From Sparassis latifolia (lineage: Eukaryota; Basidiomycota; Agaricomycetes; Polyporales; Sparassidaceae), in NCBI GenBank assembly GCA_018466975.1, contig CM031562.1, positions 2,232,001 to 2,296,000 on the forward strand: a DNA stretch of 64,000 bases, in the 5' to 3' direction. Position 1 is the stretch's first letter. Every line of letters begins with the position of its first letter. Shown here piece by piece: positions 1-11,772 of the stretch. The notes under the pieces were generated by a model that ran no database searches, was not told the DNA's origin, and worked only from the letters and a program-made list of their open reading frames with translations. A program made the position numbers and the translations under genes.

Positions 1-554
1 TTGGCGACGTAGTGGTCGAAAAGCTCTCCCCACTCCGGGCGCCCTCTCGATCCATAGCCCGGTGCATCCACTAGAACTAGGTTTCCTGGAGGAGCTCCGA
101 CCCGATAGAAATTGAGCGTCTGCGTGCGACCCTGCAGACGCGGACGAGAAGTTCAGTTGACCATCCACCTTAGGAGGGACGAGAAGACTCACAGGCTTCT
201 TGCTGGTATGGAGCAGCTTCGTCCTTCCGAGAACAGCATTGAGCAGAGTCGACTTCCCCGCATTCGCGCGACCTGTCCAGCCAGCTCGTTAGGCTAAAAC
301 AAGATCTACGACGTGTTGCAGACCAGTTACAATTACCTACGTATAAACGTCAGCGTTTAGTGGAAATATACGAAACTGCGCTCTCACTTCCGGCAAGCCG
401 TGCAGTATCGGTATGGATAATGGAGTCGCCGCTGCTGCGAGGAACTCCGCAGACTTTGCGTCTGCGAATGTTTTGGAGCAGTCGAGGCGTGTCGCGCAAA
501 GATATGTCGAGGCACCACCAAGAGGGCTTGGGTCAGCTCGAGAGGTAACATCAT
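1..554 (-). CDS. EngB/YihA-type GTP-binding protein, 3' end outside window
   Basis: A minus-strand exon at about 1-285 encodes a classic G1/P-loop, GRANAGKSTLLNAVLG, followed by LLHTSKKP. After a short intron (about 62-122) come GRTQTLNFY and the G3 motif DAPGYG. This order and spacing match the EngB (YihA) family of TRAFAC GTPases, which in fungi act mainly in mitochondrial or organellar ribosome biogenesis. An upstream exon at about 400-500 reads AKSAEFLAAAATPLSIPIL then HGLPEV, which suits the segment just before the P-loop. A possible start at 551 or 554 gives an amphipathic, mitochondrial-presequence-like N-terminus, but it lies in another frame from the LPEV exon, so the first splice is unresolved. 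The G4 and G5 motifs must lie beyond base 1. The family call is firm; the 5' model is tentative. Confidence 0.75.
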
Positions 555-915
555 CGGGACGCTAAGTATGCATTGGTTGAATGCTCTGAGCCTAGGAGAA
601 TTGATTCAAGCCTCAACGCCAAACTTGCTAGGATCTCGATCCGGGTTAGGCGCCCCATATACTAGTGACTAGATACGGCCTCCGGCTGGTTGACAGTCGC
701 TCCCTTCAAATCGCCCTATGTATAACTGGTAGCACCAGGGATTTACTGATGATTGGCTCGTTAATCATCGACTTCAATAAGAAAGCAGCCTCAATGCATG
801 ACGATCTCCCTGTCCACGTCTTCAAGGGTACATAAGCACACTGGCAAGGTGGAAGATAAGCAACAAATTCCCCGCTGCACATAAATATCACGAGGTAAAG
901 TTTGATTTAGGTCTA

Positions 916-2145
916 TCAGGGAATTGTGCATGTTGTCATTGCAATACAGTGATTGGACACCGTTTGAGCCACGGACTCGATGTGAGCCGCAGATTCTGCA
1001 CGCATCACGGTTGTATCGTAGCCTTGCTGTGCCTTCGACATGCGGGAGAATCGCCAGAGAAACTGGGCAAAATCAGAATTTTGACGATAGTCGATCTTCT
1101 CGGTGTAGAGTGCCCCACACCTATCCCAGTGCAAGATACGAGCAAAGTTGGCGGTTATCAAGACAGAAAAGCAGAATGCTCGATATTGACAGGTGAATAT
1201 TTCCTCAGCGCAGGATACGAGGTCGCGGCGGGGACCAGATATTCCTTGTCGCACGGCAGCGTGTTATCAAACGGATCGACACATTCCATCATGAACTTGA
1301 ATGGCATGACCTGTCGCTCCCACCACGGCTGTCCGTCGCTCGGTGCTTCATGGTCTAGATAGAGCGCAGCGTTGGATACTCGTTTCACGTCCCTTTCAAG
1401 CAGCTCATCCTGGTCATCCTCGTCGTACACTTTGTCTCCTTCTCCTTCTTCTTCTTCTCCTTCTTCTTCTTCTTCTCCTTCTTCTTCTTCTTCTCCTTCT
1501 TCTTCTGGCGTGGATGTACCCACAGCAAATTTGTAGCCGGGATGCAATTGGTTACCTTTCCAGACATCTGTGCTGTAATGTCCGTCAGGTTTCACAGTGA
1601 ACCGGGCAGAAACAAGACGTATCTGTTTGCGCGCACATTTTTGGAGTTTCGGGGCATTCCAAAGAAGGCACTTCTGAGTTTCGGCTTTGCTGTCCCCTCT
1701 GGCGGCGGGGCACAAAGGCATGCATGAATTCGATGCAAGACACTTCCACAAAATTCCCTGGAAGAGCCCTGTCTTGCTTCTGCTGTAGCAGATTCCGAAG
1801 GTGTGACGTCGACTCCTGTACGGCCTGCAGCAACGTTTCATGCTCGATCATTAGTTCTGCAGAAATTCGAGAGGTCAAGCAGTCATGACTCCTTATATTT
1901 TTTCCGCAATATAATCTCGTAGGTTGTTCTGCAGACGTTGTATGAGAAGATTGATGGATAGCAGGTTGCGGAGATGCGCTCAAACTCAACGGTGACTGAA
2001 GAAGGGAGGGAGCACAATCGAGCACGTGCAATTCGCGCATCTCGCAGTCGCGTGACACAGTTTGTGACTGATCGCGTTCAGCGTCACACACTCTGCAGCA
2101 GTCTGCAAACTTAGTGCATGTGGTTCTAGCCTTCGTCAGCTGCAT
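916..2145 (-). pseudogene. FunK1-type fungal protein kinase, 5' fragment (relic A)
   Basis: Minus-strand frames give FunK1 N-terminal-like segments: KPDGHYSTDVWKGNQLHPG (about 1535-1590), then an acidic run, and WERQVMPFKFMMECVDPFDN (about 1260-1320). In the next frame come LITANFARILHWDRCGALYT and EKIDYRQNSDFAQFLWRFSR (about 1035-1160). The ARxxRWDRxGAxxTExxDY pattern followed by FxWR is a FunK1 hallmark. A CTT microsatellite runs in frame inside it and codes for Glu/Gly. The frame changes at least once, either by introns or by a frameshift near 1727. No catalytic HRD-like segment or C-lobe follows before the EngB gene, so the kinase is truncated. Family call moderately sure; intron versus frameshift is not settled. 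Confidence 0.6.
1438..1507. repeat. CTT/CTC trinucleotide microsatellite
   Basis: About 70 bases of CTT repeats with regularly spaced CTC interruptions. Read on the minus strand it encodes a Glu-rich, Gly-interrupted tract inside FunK1 relic A. On the plus strand it makes a spurious poly-Leu reading frame. Confidence 0.95.
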
Positions 2146-5100
2146 AGCGCTGGAAATGTTGTGCTGCGCGAATATCTCCCTGGAGATGACTGGGCCGCTC
2201 GCTAAACTGGATCCGAAGAACCATAAGTGCCTGTAACTTACCCCTCTTGTAGCATGTCGGGAAATATCGCCAAGTGCGGTAGAAGAATACCTAATCCATG
2301 TGTTTCAGCAGTTGCGGCGCTAAAGCCTTGACGGAATTTGGTGAGCTGTGGAACGGAGCGAAGATACACTGTTGGATCAGCTGCTCGATGTTGATGAAGG
2401 ATCAGTTAACGTGGTTGGCACCTGCTCAAGTCGTAAGTATCGGGTTGTACAGCGTACTCAGTGCCGCTATACACGGGACAGGACAGCTCTTTCATGCGTG
2501 AATTGCCGCACTTAATAGGAACTTAAATGGTATGTATGCAGCCTTTGGTGCTCCGCCGGGCGTGCATGTCAGACAGTCGGAAGAGACGCATGCTATAGCA
2601 TGCGTATGTACACGTTTTCACTGGTATTCAAGCAGCTGCGCTCGTTGGTTGCCAAGTCAGCTTGTCATCTGACAGATAGTGGCCATACCTTCTAATTTAG
2701 TTGGACAATCCGCAGTTCTGGATGTGGACCCATACTCAACGAAGTTCACGCTGTTAACGCCGCTTACGTGTATTTCAGAACCGCATCTCCCAATCGATAT
2801 TCACTTCAACGTAGGGATCGCTGTGCCACCTACAGCTATTTTTTGCGACAGATCGCTCTGCTGTGCACGAGTTTAACACGTGCATACTGCTGCAACTCGT
2901 TCCGGGCACTGAAGTTCCTTTGGACCAATATACGAATATGATAACGAATGTCATTCTACCATTGGAGGACAGGGAGACCACAGTATGTGGGGAGATACAC
3001 AATGCTGTCATTTAAACTACATCAACCACCTGTAGGGGCTCTCACACAGGTGACACTTTACACTCAGATTTTTATACCGTCTAATTTGACCGTCGCGCGG
3101 CCCGTATTCCATCGATCATGCACAGCGTCGCAACCGCCATCGCTCGATCGAAGCGCGCCCTGACTGCATCGAAGGGGATGTAGTAAGTAACGGGTCGCCT
3201 TCTTGCACTGTGCTCGACAGACCTGGCGATTCCCTGCCAATTCAACGTGGGCCACCACATTTGTCGAGACACGACGTTGGAAACACTTCTGTTCGCGAAA
3301 CGTGCCAGTTTCACGCCGTGGCGAATCAGGTAGGGGGTCCCTCTGTGCACTGTCAGGGCCGCACCAAAGATCGGTTGTTCAGCGTCCGAGTGCCCATGAA
3401 CTGGTGGAACAGTGTGATGGTGGGAATGGCCTGTGCAAATTGGTAAAGAAGTCGGTTGACAGGGACATCCGTGTCCCATCATTCGGCCGAATGGCATGTA
3501 CAGATAACCACAACATGATCCGTGAAAGGCTGCTGACCACCGGCACCGCGCGGCGAATACGGCCAAACAGCGTCCGAGACGTTCGCATGTCGCATATACA
3601 GACCACAGCCAGGGGCGCCGTCATCTGGACTGAATGGAGGATGAGTGAGGCGTGAACAAGTGCGCGGAGTGGCATGGGAGCTTTGTAACAGCGAGGGTCG
3701 TCAATACAAGGTGATGATCAGCGGCGGCCTCACGAAAACGAGAAGGTGTGGGGTATCCATACGGAAACTGCGATCTTCCCACAAGTAGCGCACCACGATT
3801 GGGCGGCGGCACCGAGGAGAGCCCGTTCGAAGATTGCTTTGGCACGCGAACGCAACTAGCGCAAACCCATTCCTTGGTGGCTTAGAAGCCTAGGACGAAA
3901 TGCTGCGCTGTAGGACATGCCAGCCACAGCTTCGAATGAACATCCAGATCCAACGCAAAGAGAAAGTTGATTTTTCATTGAGTTTCCCTCCCCGCGTTGG
4001 ATAAACGTTATCTCGAATGACTTGGATTTTTCCTGATCTCAGCAGACAAGTGAACTCGTCTCCAGAACAGAAGGCACCCATACCGTCCCACCACGGAGGA
4101 TGTGCGTCACGAGAACGGGAACCAAGCTTTCGTCGTATATCAGATAATCACAGCCCCAGATAACAAATCGCTCAATTGGTACCAGGGCAGCAGGCATGCG
4201 GAGGTAATACAAGAGCTGAGTTCTTGGGATGAGGTTGCGCGATTTGGCTGCAATCTTCGAGAAAAGGAAGTTAAAGAGAATGAGGCACGGGAGAGAACTT
4301 GGCACAGACGCTCGGGACCGAGCTCTACCTCCCCCTTGTGATCGGTAGACAGGTCGGTACCACGAAGCGCTGAGTTCCTCAGATACTCATGTGATAGGAG
4401 GTTTTACTTGACATCCACTGGGTTCCTGTTCAATTTTGTGATGGTGACAATCAGATGGACGAAAGCAGCACTGCAATACGATGTATTTACTCTCAGCATC
4501 GCGAGTACTCACAGACGAGCTCATGCACCATCGCAGATCTCAACTCGGAGACGGAATCTGGAGCGATGTCGGACGTGATCGAAATGTTCCCGCAAGGCCA
4601 TGGATTCCCATGTACGTCTCACTACCGCCAAGTGTGGATTGATAGTGGCGCCATTCGCGAGAACGTCCTGGATGAAGTTGGCTAGACTAAGTGGCCTGAT
4701 CACAGGAGCATCTCACTGAGTGATTACTTACACGACCGACATTGAAGGACAACCTACGTTGGACGGGCATCACAGCGGAAGAATATCATCGTGCCGGTGG
4801 GTACTACGACGTTCCCACAGACACCACGCGCATTGAAAATAGGACTTGGAAACGCAACTGAGGCAGTGTCGAGGGCAATGTGTACTATAGCATCACGATC
4901 TGTAACAGGGCCCTCAAGCAAGACCAGATTGCAGTCCTCAGGACGAGCGTCGGACCTGACGCCATTGAAGCTTCAGCCCCAGTCAAAAACCCGTATGTCT
5001 GGAACGGATACAAACGACGACAAGCGAAATAAGTCGGAGGAGATCTAAGCTTATAGAAGATGCGACAGACTCGGCGCTTATATGTGACTTGACATCGTCT

Positions 5101-5229
5101 TCTCAGCCTGTTTTTAGCAGCGCGTTTTTGAATCACTAGTCATGTAAAGTTTCTGTCCTGGAACAAAGTGTCCCAGATGCTAGGACCATGACATAATCCC
5201 GGAGAGCACACCGACACGTCCGAAAGTAT
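2146..5229. other. gene-poor stretch, no supported gene
   Basis: Only short overlapping frames are present. A minus-strand frame at 3081-3566 contains MWWPTLNWQGIARSVE, faintly like an integrase zinc-binding region, but it cannot be extended. A minus-strand frame at 4039-4305 (FVIWGCDYLIYDESLVPVLV) reads protein-like but matches no family I recognise. This is probably decayed sequence. Confidence 0.5.
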
Positions 5230-5239
5230 TACTCTAGTC

Positions 5240-6350
5240 TCGCTAGCCCTCCTACTGTCAGTGCAGTCGACGCGCCATCGACGTGTCCCACCTCGTCTCT
5301 CGACTACTATAGTACCTTCAATATTACTTCAGTTTTCTGCTCTAACCGTGCTGAGTCTTCCACGCTAGATTCACCACTGCCAGAAACTCAGTCTAACGCC
5401 TCGTCTTCGTCCGCCGACATAGATGCCACGCTGGCAATTCAATCATCCATGCTAGATTCTCGGCTGCCCGAACATCAGCCTCACGCCTCGTCTTCCGAGT
5501 CCGCCAACGTGGACGTCTCAGGTGATGGTGCGTACAACTAATTCTATTACCGATCTCATTATTCTATTCTATTCTATCATTTAGATCCTACCCAATTGCG
5601 ACCAGATAGTACTGTCCCCAGCACATCCGTTGTAGCCCTGCACACGACGCACGTAGATGCACAAAGCATTCCACTAGTCGTGGTCTGTGGCTCACATCCT
5701 CATGCTCGCGTTTATCTTCTCATACTCACGTCTATTTGCGTAACCAGCCTTTCGATCCACTGTATGTACCTCCTCTCTTTGGGGAGCATCTCACTCACTG
5801 TCTGATGGTTCTACAGTGCTGATGAGTTCGATCCACCTACTCCTTACTCTCTCCCCACCCAGTCCAAAACTACGAGTGCAAGTGGTACGACCGGTACGGG
5901 CGTAGCACCTGCCGATAGTGATCTCGGAGTGACCGCTGCAGACGCACCTGCAAAGCCGAAGCGCAAATCACCCAAGATGAAAGTGAACAAGTCTAATGAT
6001 GCATTGTACGTGACATCGTTTATGCCTGTTTGCCCACGCTCACTGCCAATCTCTCTCCCACAAGTAATTTGTTTGCCATCGACTGGCTCCCAACGAATCA
6101 AGGGAAATCACGCGACGAATTCAGCGCTGCTTGGGCAGCTGTAGACGCAGAAACCAGGAAGGTAATGCAATGTACTATGGTATTCTTCCTTACTCATTCT
6201 TGTCGCTGCATGCAGAAATACGAGGTTCTCAGTGCGACCAAGAAGACTGCTGCAAAGACGGAGGAGGCTGCAAAAAGAAAGGCTAGTAGAGCGACCAAGG
6301 CCACTAATAAATCGAACGCGAACATCGCAGGTGCCTCTCAAGCGACTTAG
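5240..6350 (+). CDS. Ser/Thr-rich protein with Lys-rich, HMG-like C-terminus
   Basis: An open frame from about 5240 continues through at least five exons with clean GT-AG joins. It reads Ser/Thr/Pro-rich (LDSPLPETQSNASSSSADID), splices at about 5527/5585, and reaches PTQLRPDSTVPS. It then splices across about 5685-5750 and 5764-5816 into ADEFDPPTPYSLPTQS. The C-terminal half is basic (AKPKRKSPKMKVNKSND), followed by FAIDWLPTNQGKSRDEFSAA, WAAVDAETRKKYEVLSATKK and an Ala/Lys tail ending with TAG at 6348-6350. The FxxxWxxxDxxxxKKYE spacing recalls the end of an HMG box, but it is too short to call one. No convincing start codon was found. Function unknown, possibly nuclear or DNA-binding. Confidence 0.5.
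5555..5582. repeat. short ATTCT pentanucleotide repeat
   Basis: A short run of ATTCT/TATTCT units lying inside the predicted intron that ends at about 5584. Confidence 0.7.
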
Positions 6351-7603
6351 GTATTTTTCCGTGTTTCTCTTTCGAACCGTACTGATGTCGATGCCCAGGG
6401 TTGTGGCTGGGTATCCGAATTCTGTTGCATGTGGAGGCGGGCAGCACGGGTGACGGTTGTGGGGCGTGGAGCACGTTGCAGAGGGGGAGCGAGGCGAGCG
6501 CGGTGCAGGGCGCAGGGTGCAGGGCGCGGGGCGCAGGGGCGGGGGCGGGCGCGAGCGCGAGCACGACGGGGCGGGCGCTGGCTTACTCGGACAGCAACGG
6601 ACGATATCGAAGGACAACGGACCTCATCTCAGTCTATCGAAGACTATCGATGTGTAGCTAAAGGGAACGGAATGTATTCTACAGGTCGAGGATGAATCTG
6701 GTTGACATCGGACAGTTATATACCTGGGCCTAACGGTTTCGAAACGCGCATACAGAGCATATTTCTGCTCCTTTTTTCTTTGAAGCTGTCCGCTCTCAAA
6801 ATAAAATAGTCCAGTTTTCGAACCAAAACGGAGTATTTCTACGTCTTAATATTTATTCCTTTCTCGTCCTTTCTCGTCATACAGGTTTTTGACTGGGCTT
6901 CAGCAGATAAGATAGACCTCACTCATGCCCAACCACTCTAAGCGCCGTGACATGGTTGTGACCCGACAGTTGCCCGAGAGTGATGCTATTGATTTGGGAG
7001 CAATAAGTCAAAGTCTGATACCCGATATGGTAATGGATGGTGTGGTAAGGGCCACTTATCAGCCAAATATTTACCTGCTGGATGTTGGCTCTGTTTGGTC
7101 GCCGTTCACTTTGGGTTGTTGCCAGCCTAATTTCTCTCCTACGAGGGCGAAATAAAAAAATGTGCTCCCTGGGAATATTCAAGAAGGTATTCATTAACAA
7201 TCCCCAGGGAACACATTTCTGATAAAGGCTTTGTGGAAAGAGGAATTAGACGAGCAAGCACTTTCGCCCGCCATTTTGGTGTAAGCGTGACATTAGACGC
7301 CCGACGCGAGTGGTTGGATATGAGTGAGGCCTATCTTATATCATATCACTAGCCTCTTCAACTCGAATGTGGTCCAAGCCAACGATGTTACACAGAACAC
7401 GATGAGACACTTCGGAACTGCGGCGCAAAATACGAGATAGTAGAATACGTGGAAAGACAAGCCAGAGATCTAGAGGCATACGGTAGTAGTAGCTCGGAGG
7501 GTGTACTTACTAGCTGTAAAACAGTGGAAGCTTACGTAAGAACACCTGGTGGCTGCTTCCCGTCTGTGGTCTTCAGGCCAACCAAACCCCCGAAATTACC
7601 GTC
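6351..7603. other. intergenic region with GC-rich tract and hairpin
   Basis: At 6480-6580 there is a GC-rich, low-complexity tract of GCGCAGGG-like units that opens several spurious frames. An AT-rich segment follows at 6760-6870. A plus-strand frame at 6925-7155 and its antisense at 6919-7200 are both open but not recognised. An inverted repeat sits at 7157-7221. The region from 7230 to 7603 is probably the promoter and 5' UTR of MKT1. Confidence 0.5.
7157..7221. repeat. inverted repeat with 17-base arms
   Basis: The left arm reads AAATGTGCTCCCTGGG and the right arm CCCCAGGGAACACATTT, complementary apart from one mismatch. They are separated by about 28 bases. It could be a small MITE end or a transcript hairpin; no target duplication was found. 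Confidence 0.7.
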
Positions 7604-10402
7604 ATGCCTATCAAACATCTGGACGGTGAGTGGTATTTTGTGTTTTGACTTGAACCCTGCACAGACATGTTCGTCGTCTGCCCATGTTGCAGGCTATCTC
7701 GCAGAGAGGAAACATCTGCAGACCCACCCACTCTCCATTCTCTCAGACTCACGCCTCGGCATCGATGCGTCGTACTATCTCGGGCTGCTGAACGACAACC
7801 CACCTTCTCGGGAGCCTCTCCTCGCCGCTACTGGAGGTCTACCGCTCGCTCTGACAGTGCGGATCGAGTCTGACCTCCGGGTCCTCGAAAAATTGCATAT
7901 CAAACCTGTTTTTGTCTTCCCTGGTCTTGTGCCCAACCGTCGACTGAAACCACAACACCAACACTATGAATACAATGAGGCCTGCAGGGATAGGCGTGAA
8001 GCTTGGACCAAGTACGAGGCCGGCCAGGAGGAGACGGCAACAAAGCTGTTCGAGGGGAGGAGCAATTTGCACCAGTGGGACCTCTGGAAGATGGTGCTCA
8101 GAATTTTCAGACATCGCAACGTGGAGTTTATTGTTGCGCCATACGTCGGATGGGCACAGGTATGCTCACTCTCATGACGCGTCGCGCGCTTCCTGGGTGC
8201 CTAACTATCCCGTATAGTTGATTTACCTGCAACGACATCCTAAATCCTATATCCATGCCATATTCGGGCCAACCGACACTCTTCTGTATCCTGGAGTTGA
8301 CAAAGTCATCACATCCTTGGATCTTGTCTCTGCGAACCCGTCGTTTACCTTCGTTTCCAAGCGCTCCATTCTCAGTGATCTTAGTGTATCGGAAGACCAA
8401 TTTTTGGATATTGGTATTTTACTTGGTTTCGATCACTCGCCATCGTTCCCTCCTACTGTCCACGAACAGGCGTTGAAGGCGACAGTCGACATGGTCAAGT
8501 ACTACAAGTCGGGTCATGCAGCCGTGTCCGCTTTTTCGGAGCAGCCACAAGTCAAGTCCATCCAATATCCGGACCACTACGCGCGCACACGTTCCATGAT
8601 CAAGTATTCTCTCATTATGAACTCGGAGGGAGCAGTGACGCCGCTCCCTGTCTCTATCAATACATCCCCTGCCCATACTCACCAAAATCACCACCCGCAC
8701 CATCCGACCGTCACAGATATTCCCCAAGACTTACACGATATCTTCACACACCGGCTACCGGACGAGATCTACTTCTACGTGTCGCGTGGCCTCATGGGCC
8801 CTCAATCTCTCGTTTGGCTTACTTCCGGACAGATCATCGAGAACCCACCATTGGACAATGGAGAGACTACAGAGTACCGCCGTTTCGTGAAAGAGGTGAT
8901 AACGGAGGGCCAGACTGGACCCCGTGCAACGGCCCTCGCCCTAATTTCCAGTGTTACCAACAGCGCATGGTCGAACAAGAAGGTTGCGGCTTACTTCTGG
9001 TTTGAACAGCCCACGCCGCAGAAGCAGATTACGCACAATTCACAGCAGACGGCGCAGCTCGCGGAACGGGTAGTGGGCTGGAATGTTCCGTATGCGATCG
9101 TGGAGGAGGAGCTCAGAAGACAGAATGTATAACCTTATTTTCTCCGCGCTTTGAGATGTACTGCTGATGTACCTGTTCGCGCTCGGTGGCGCTTAGTCTT
9201 CGACGATCGACTTTGCGCTCTGCCTGGGTGCTACTGTGTCGGAGAAACTGGCCGCACGCACCAAGATAAAGAACGGTCAGGCTGCGATCTCGATGTCTCT
9301 GGAAAAGAAGGATGAGCTAGTGGCTAATGTCATATGGCGCTTCCTGGAGCTCAGAGGGTTTGTGCATTCATCCGGGTTATCGTGTGCAACCCATCGTGGC
9401 GATTATTGACCATTGTTCTGGCTTCGGTAGGTTCCTGCTGAATACACACACGCATTCGCCGTTGGCCCGCGCTATGCACACAGCAATTCGAAGTGCACGT
9501 GTGAACGACAAGTTCCAAGATTCGTTGTACCTGTTCCTGGAACTGGTCAGAGCTGGCGTGATGCACGGTAATCTCTGGTCAGGCCGCGCCTTCAGTGGCG
9601 GGCCCAGTTTCGGTACCGGTACGACGCCATCTTTTCCACCCCGATAGCAGTTCGAGCGTTGACGGGTGCTGTTGCGCGCCACCAGATGATGAGAAATCGT
9701 GTATGCTGCTGGTGATGAGAGTGTTGAGCATTGTTCCCTTAAACTTCAAGGTGACCATCCCCCGGCGGTCGCTACGGTGCTGTGGACACTGATTGCTATC
9801 TTTGTTTACACTTGGACGATCTCCTGATCACTATATCCAGCCCCAGCCCTGGTCTGCACCTCTGTCACGAGAGCTGCTCGTGTTCAACTCATTTGTCCGT
9901 TCCCTCACACGGGCGTTGAGGACGTTGTTGGAGGTGACTTCGCTGAATATGCTGCTGCGACACGACGCTCGGCGGGCCCGGGACGATTATCTGGATATTA
10001 ACCTATCACTGCCTTTCCAATCGGAGGTCAACACCGGGTTTGGGGTGCTTGCCAAGGTCTATCTGGACGCGCTCACACATATCAATAACCGGCAGCGAGT
10101 GCGAGATCCGAATGCAGAGGGGGTGAAGGAGGCCAAGCTGATGGCGCTCGAGATCTGTGAGGAGACGTTCCCGGGGTGAAGTTCCCCAAGTTGGAAGTAG
10201 AGCGCGGGTTCCGGTTCTGGGATGTGGTGAGTGGCTCGGCTGCCAGTCGCATTCAAAGTTAGCTGTGTATGGACTCTCATCATCGTTCTGTTTGCAGACG
10301 CTGACGGCCATGAGGCAGCTGCACTCTGAAGGCGCTGTGTTGCGTGAGCTGATCGACCAGTTTGAAGCAGCCGAGGCGTGGTTGGCGCCGATGCGACCGT
10401 AA
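7604..10402 (+). CDS. MKT1: Mkt1-like post-transcriptional regulator (apparent frameshift near 3' end)
   Basis: Eight exons: 7604-7625, 7693-8159, 8218-9126, 9197-9357, 9431-9612, 9686-9750, 9841-10226, 10298-10402. Together they code for about 765 residues, close to yeast Mkt1 (830). The N-terminus starts MPIKHLDGYLAERK and continues LGIDASYYL and LRVLEKLHIKPVFVFPG. This is the XPG/FEN-like fold of Mkt1, with PYVGWAQLIYLQ and IFGPTDTLLY. The C-terminal Mkt1 domain is clear in FLELVRAGVMHGNLWSG, DDEKSCMLLVMRVLSIVPLN and PWSAPLSRELLVFNSFVRSL. In yeast Mkt1 works with Pbp1 on 3'-UTR-dependent translation. The reading frame breaks at GGGGTGA (10173-10179): the next conserved block, FPKLEVERGFRFWDV, is in the -1 frame and splices cleanly to the last exon. 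One G is missing from the G-run, by mutation or by assembly error. Confidence 0.88.
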
Positions 10403-10991
10403 AATCTCTCACAGTTGCAAGGGGCAAGGTAGCGCGTGATACCTGATATCTGCGAGGCGAGCGTGGAAGCGGTGTTTTTATTTCTTGGTCGGAGGTGGGA
10501 TGCGGCAGCGCAAGAGGGGATTGGGCGGAGTGGCTGGGTGGGGGCGAGTGTAGTCTGGAGTAGACGTGTTGCGGCACCGTGATTGAGAGAGAGTTAGGAG
10601 AACATGATGTGAGGATCGGACATGGATTCGAGCGAGGGAAAATTGGAAGACAAGTCTGGGAAAACAGGACGCTGCTGAGCCACTTGCCCGAGAGGGGCCG
10701 ACACGTGAGGATGGATGCAAAGTTGGCCGAATCGGAAAGGTGGATCTGAGATTTTTATCATATCTTGATTGCGCGACTGGGATCCAATTATTTTTTGTGC
10801 AGGATCCGGATCTGGGAGCTCAGCCGCGCGGCTTCTGGGCGTGTTCCCTTTTCCGGTCAAGTGCTCCTCAACACTCTCTCAGCCTTTTCAGACGCTTTAT
10901 TTAAGGATGGCTGTCCCCTCTCTCCCGCCACGCCCATCCCGCCCGCCCGTTTCTTCGCTCTCCGCCACCGTCGACGACGACGACGAGGAAC
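10403..10991. other. intergenic region between MKT1 and the next gene
   Basis: No supported gene. The last 150 bases before 10992 are C/CT-rich on the plus strand, as is common just upstream of basidiomycete starts, and TATTTAAG at about 10899 could be a TATA-like element. An upstream ATG at 10909 opens a separate 73-codon frame overlapping the start of the next gene. Confidence 0.45.
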
Positions 10992-11772
10992 ATGGAGTCT
11001 CCCATCCTCTTCACCATGTTCAAGCAGGATCCAGAGCCTCTCTCCCCCTCCTCGTGCATGCACAAAGACACCACCGCCACCCCCCTCTTCCTCCAGCACC
11101 GCACACTCGAGATCATTCAACTCATTGAAGTCCCCGCCCCTCCCCGCGTCCAGCACCCGTCTACTATCGCATCCAGCTCTGCCGCGACCTCTTCGACCTC
11201 CTACCTCTCGACCTCCACCAGTGGCATCGAGGACGCCGACTCAGTGGCGTCCTCCTCCTATTGCTCGTCTGCTGAAGGACAGTCCGATGTGTTCGTCCCC
11301 GACGACACCTACAAGATCAGACTGACCCGCGTGCTCGCGTGGCGAGAGAGCTCTGCAAAAGTCCCAGGCGGATCGCAGCTTAGTGCGCACACTTACTCCG
11401 TTAGATGTCCGTGTCTGCTGACCTTCGGCTCTTATTCTTAGCTACACCTCTGGCACCCGCGGTCCCACTGAAGCGAAAAGTTGATGGCGACGACGATGGC
11501 TTGAACGACGACGCTGTAAGCCACGACTTTCTCTGAGGTGTGCACCACCGTACTAACGCACCATTTACGTGTAGGTGTCGCACTCGTCTAAACGTTCGCG
11601 CTCGAGCACCTCCCGGTTGCGCTCGCCCTGGCCCAAGCGTCGGTTCAGCGAACATTCCTGCCCCGCATGCGACACCTCCTTCCCCACCCGTCGGAGCCTA
11701 CAGCAGCATGGTCGGGATGCTTCCCTCAGCGATGCCTGTCGGCAAGCCGTGGAATACGGTTTGGAAGCATGA
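10992..11772 (+). CDS. small Ser-rich protein with C-terminal zinc-finger-like motif
   Basis: Three exons (10992-11382, 11442-11515, 11575-11772) with phase-consistent GT-AG introns give 220 residues. The start is MESPILFTMFKQDPEPLSPS, followed by a Ser/Thr-rich middle. A basic stretch (SKRSRSSTSRLRSPWPKRR) comes next and could be a nuclear localisation signal. The end has CPACDTSFPTRRSLQQHG and then a Cys, a C2H2-like start (C-x2-C-x12-H) whose final ligand is Cys rather than His, 10 residues further on. It is probably a nuclear protein, possibly a DNA- or RNA-binding regulator. It lies about 590 bases downstream of MKT1 on the same strand. No named family recognised. Confidence 0.65.

Noticed and set aside
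1343..1600. Plus-strand frame with a long poly-Leu run
   Set aside because: It is the antisense of the CTT microsatellite; the minus-strand frame carries FunK1-like sequence on both sides.
3081..3566. Possible retrotransposon integrase fragment (MWWPTLNW)
   Set aside because: The resemblance is one short tryptophan-rich stretch with no zinc-ligand set, no reverse transcriptase nearby and no long terminal repeats.
6401..6695. Several overlapping Arg/Gly-rich plus-strand frames
   Set aside because: They come from a GC-rich low-complexity tract that is open in many frames; no splice signals or known domains.
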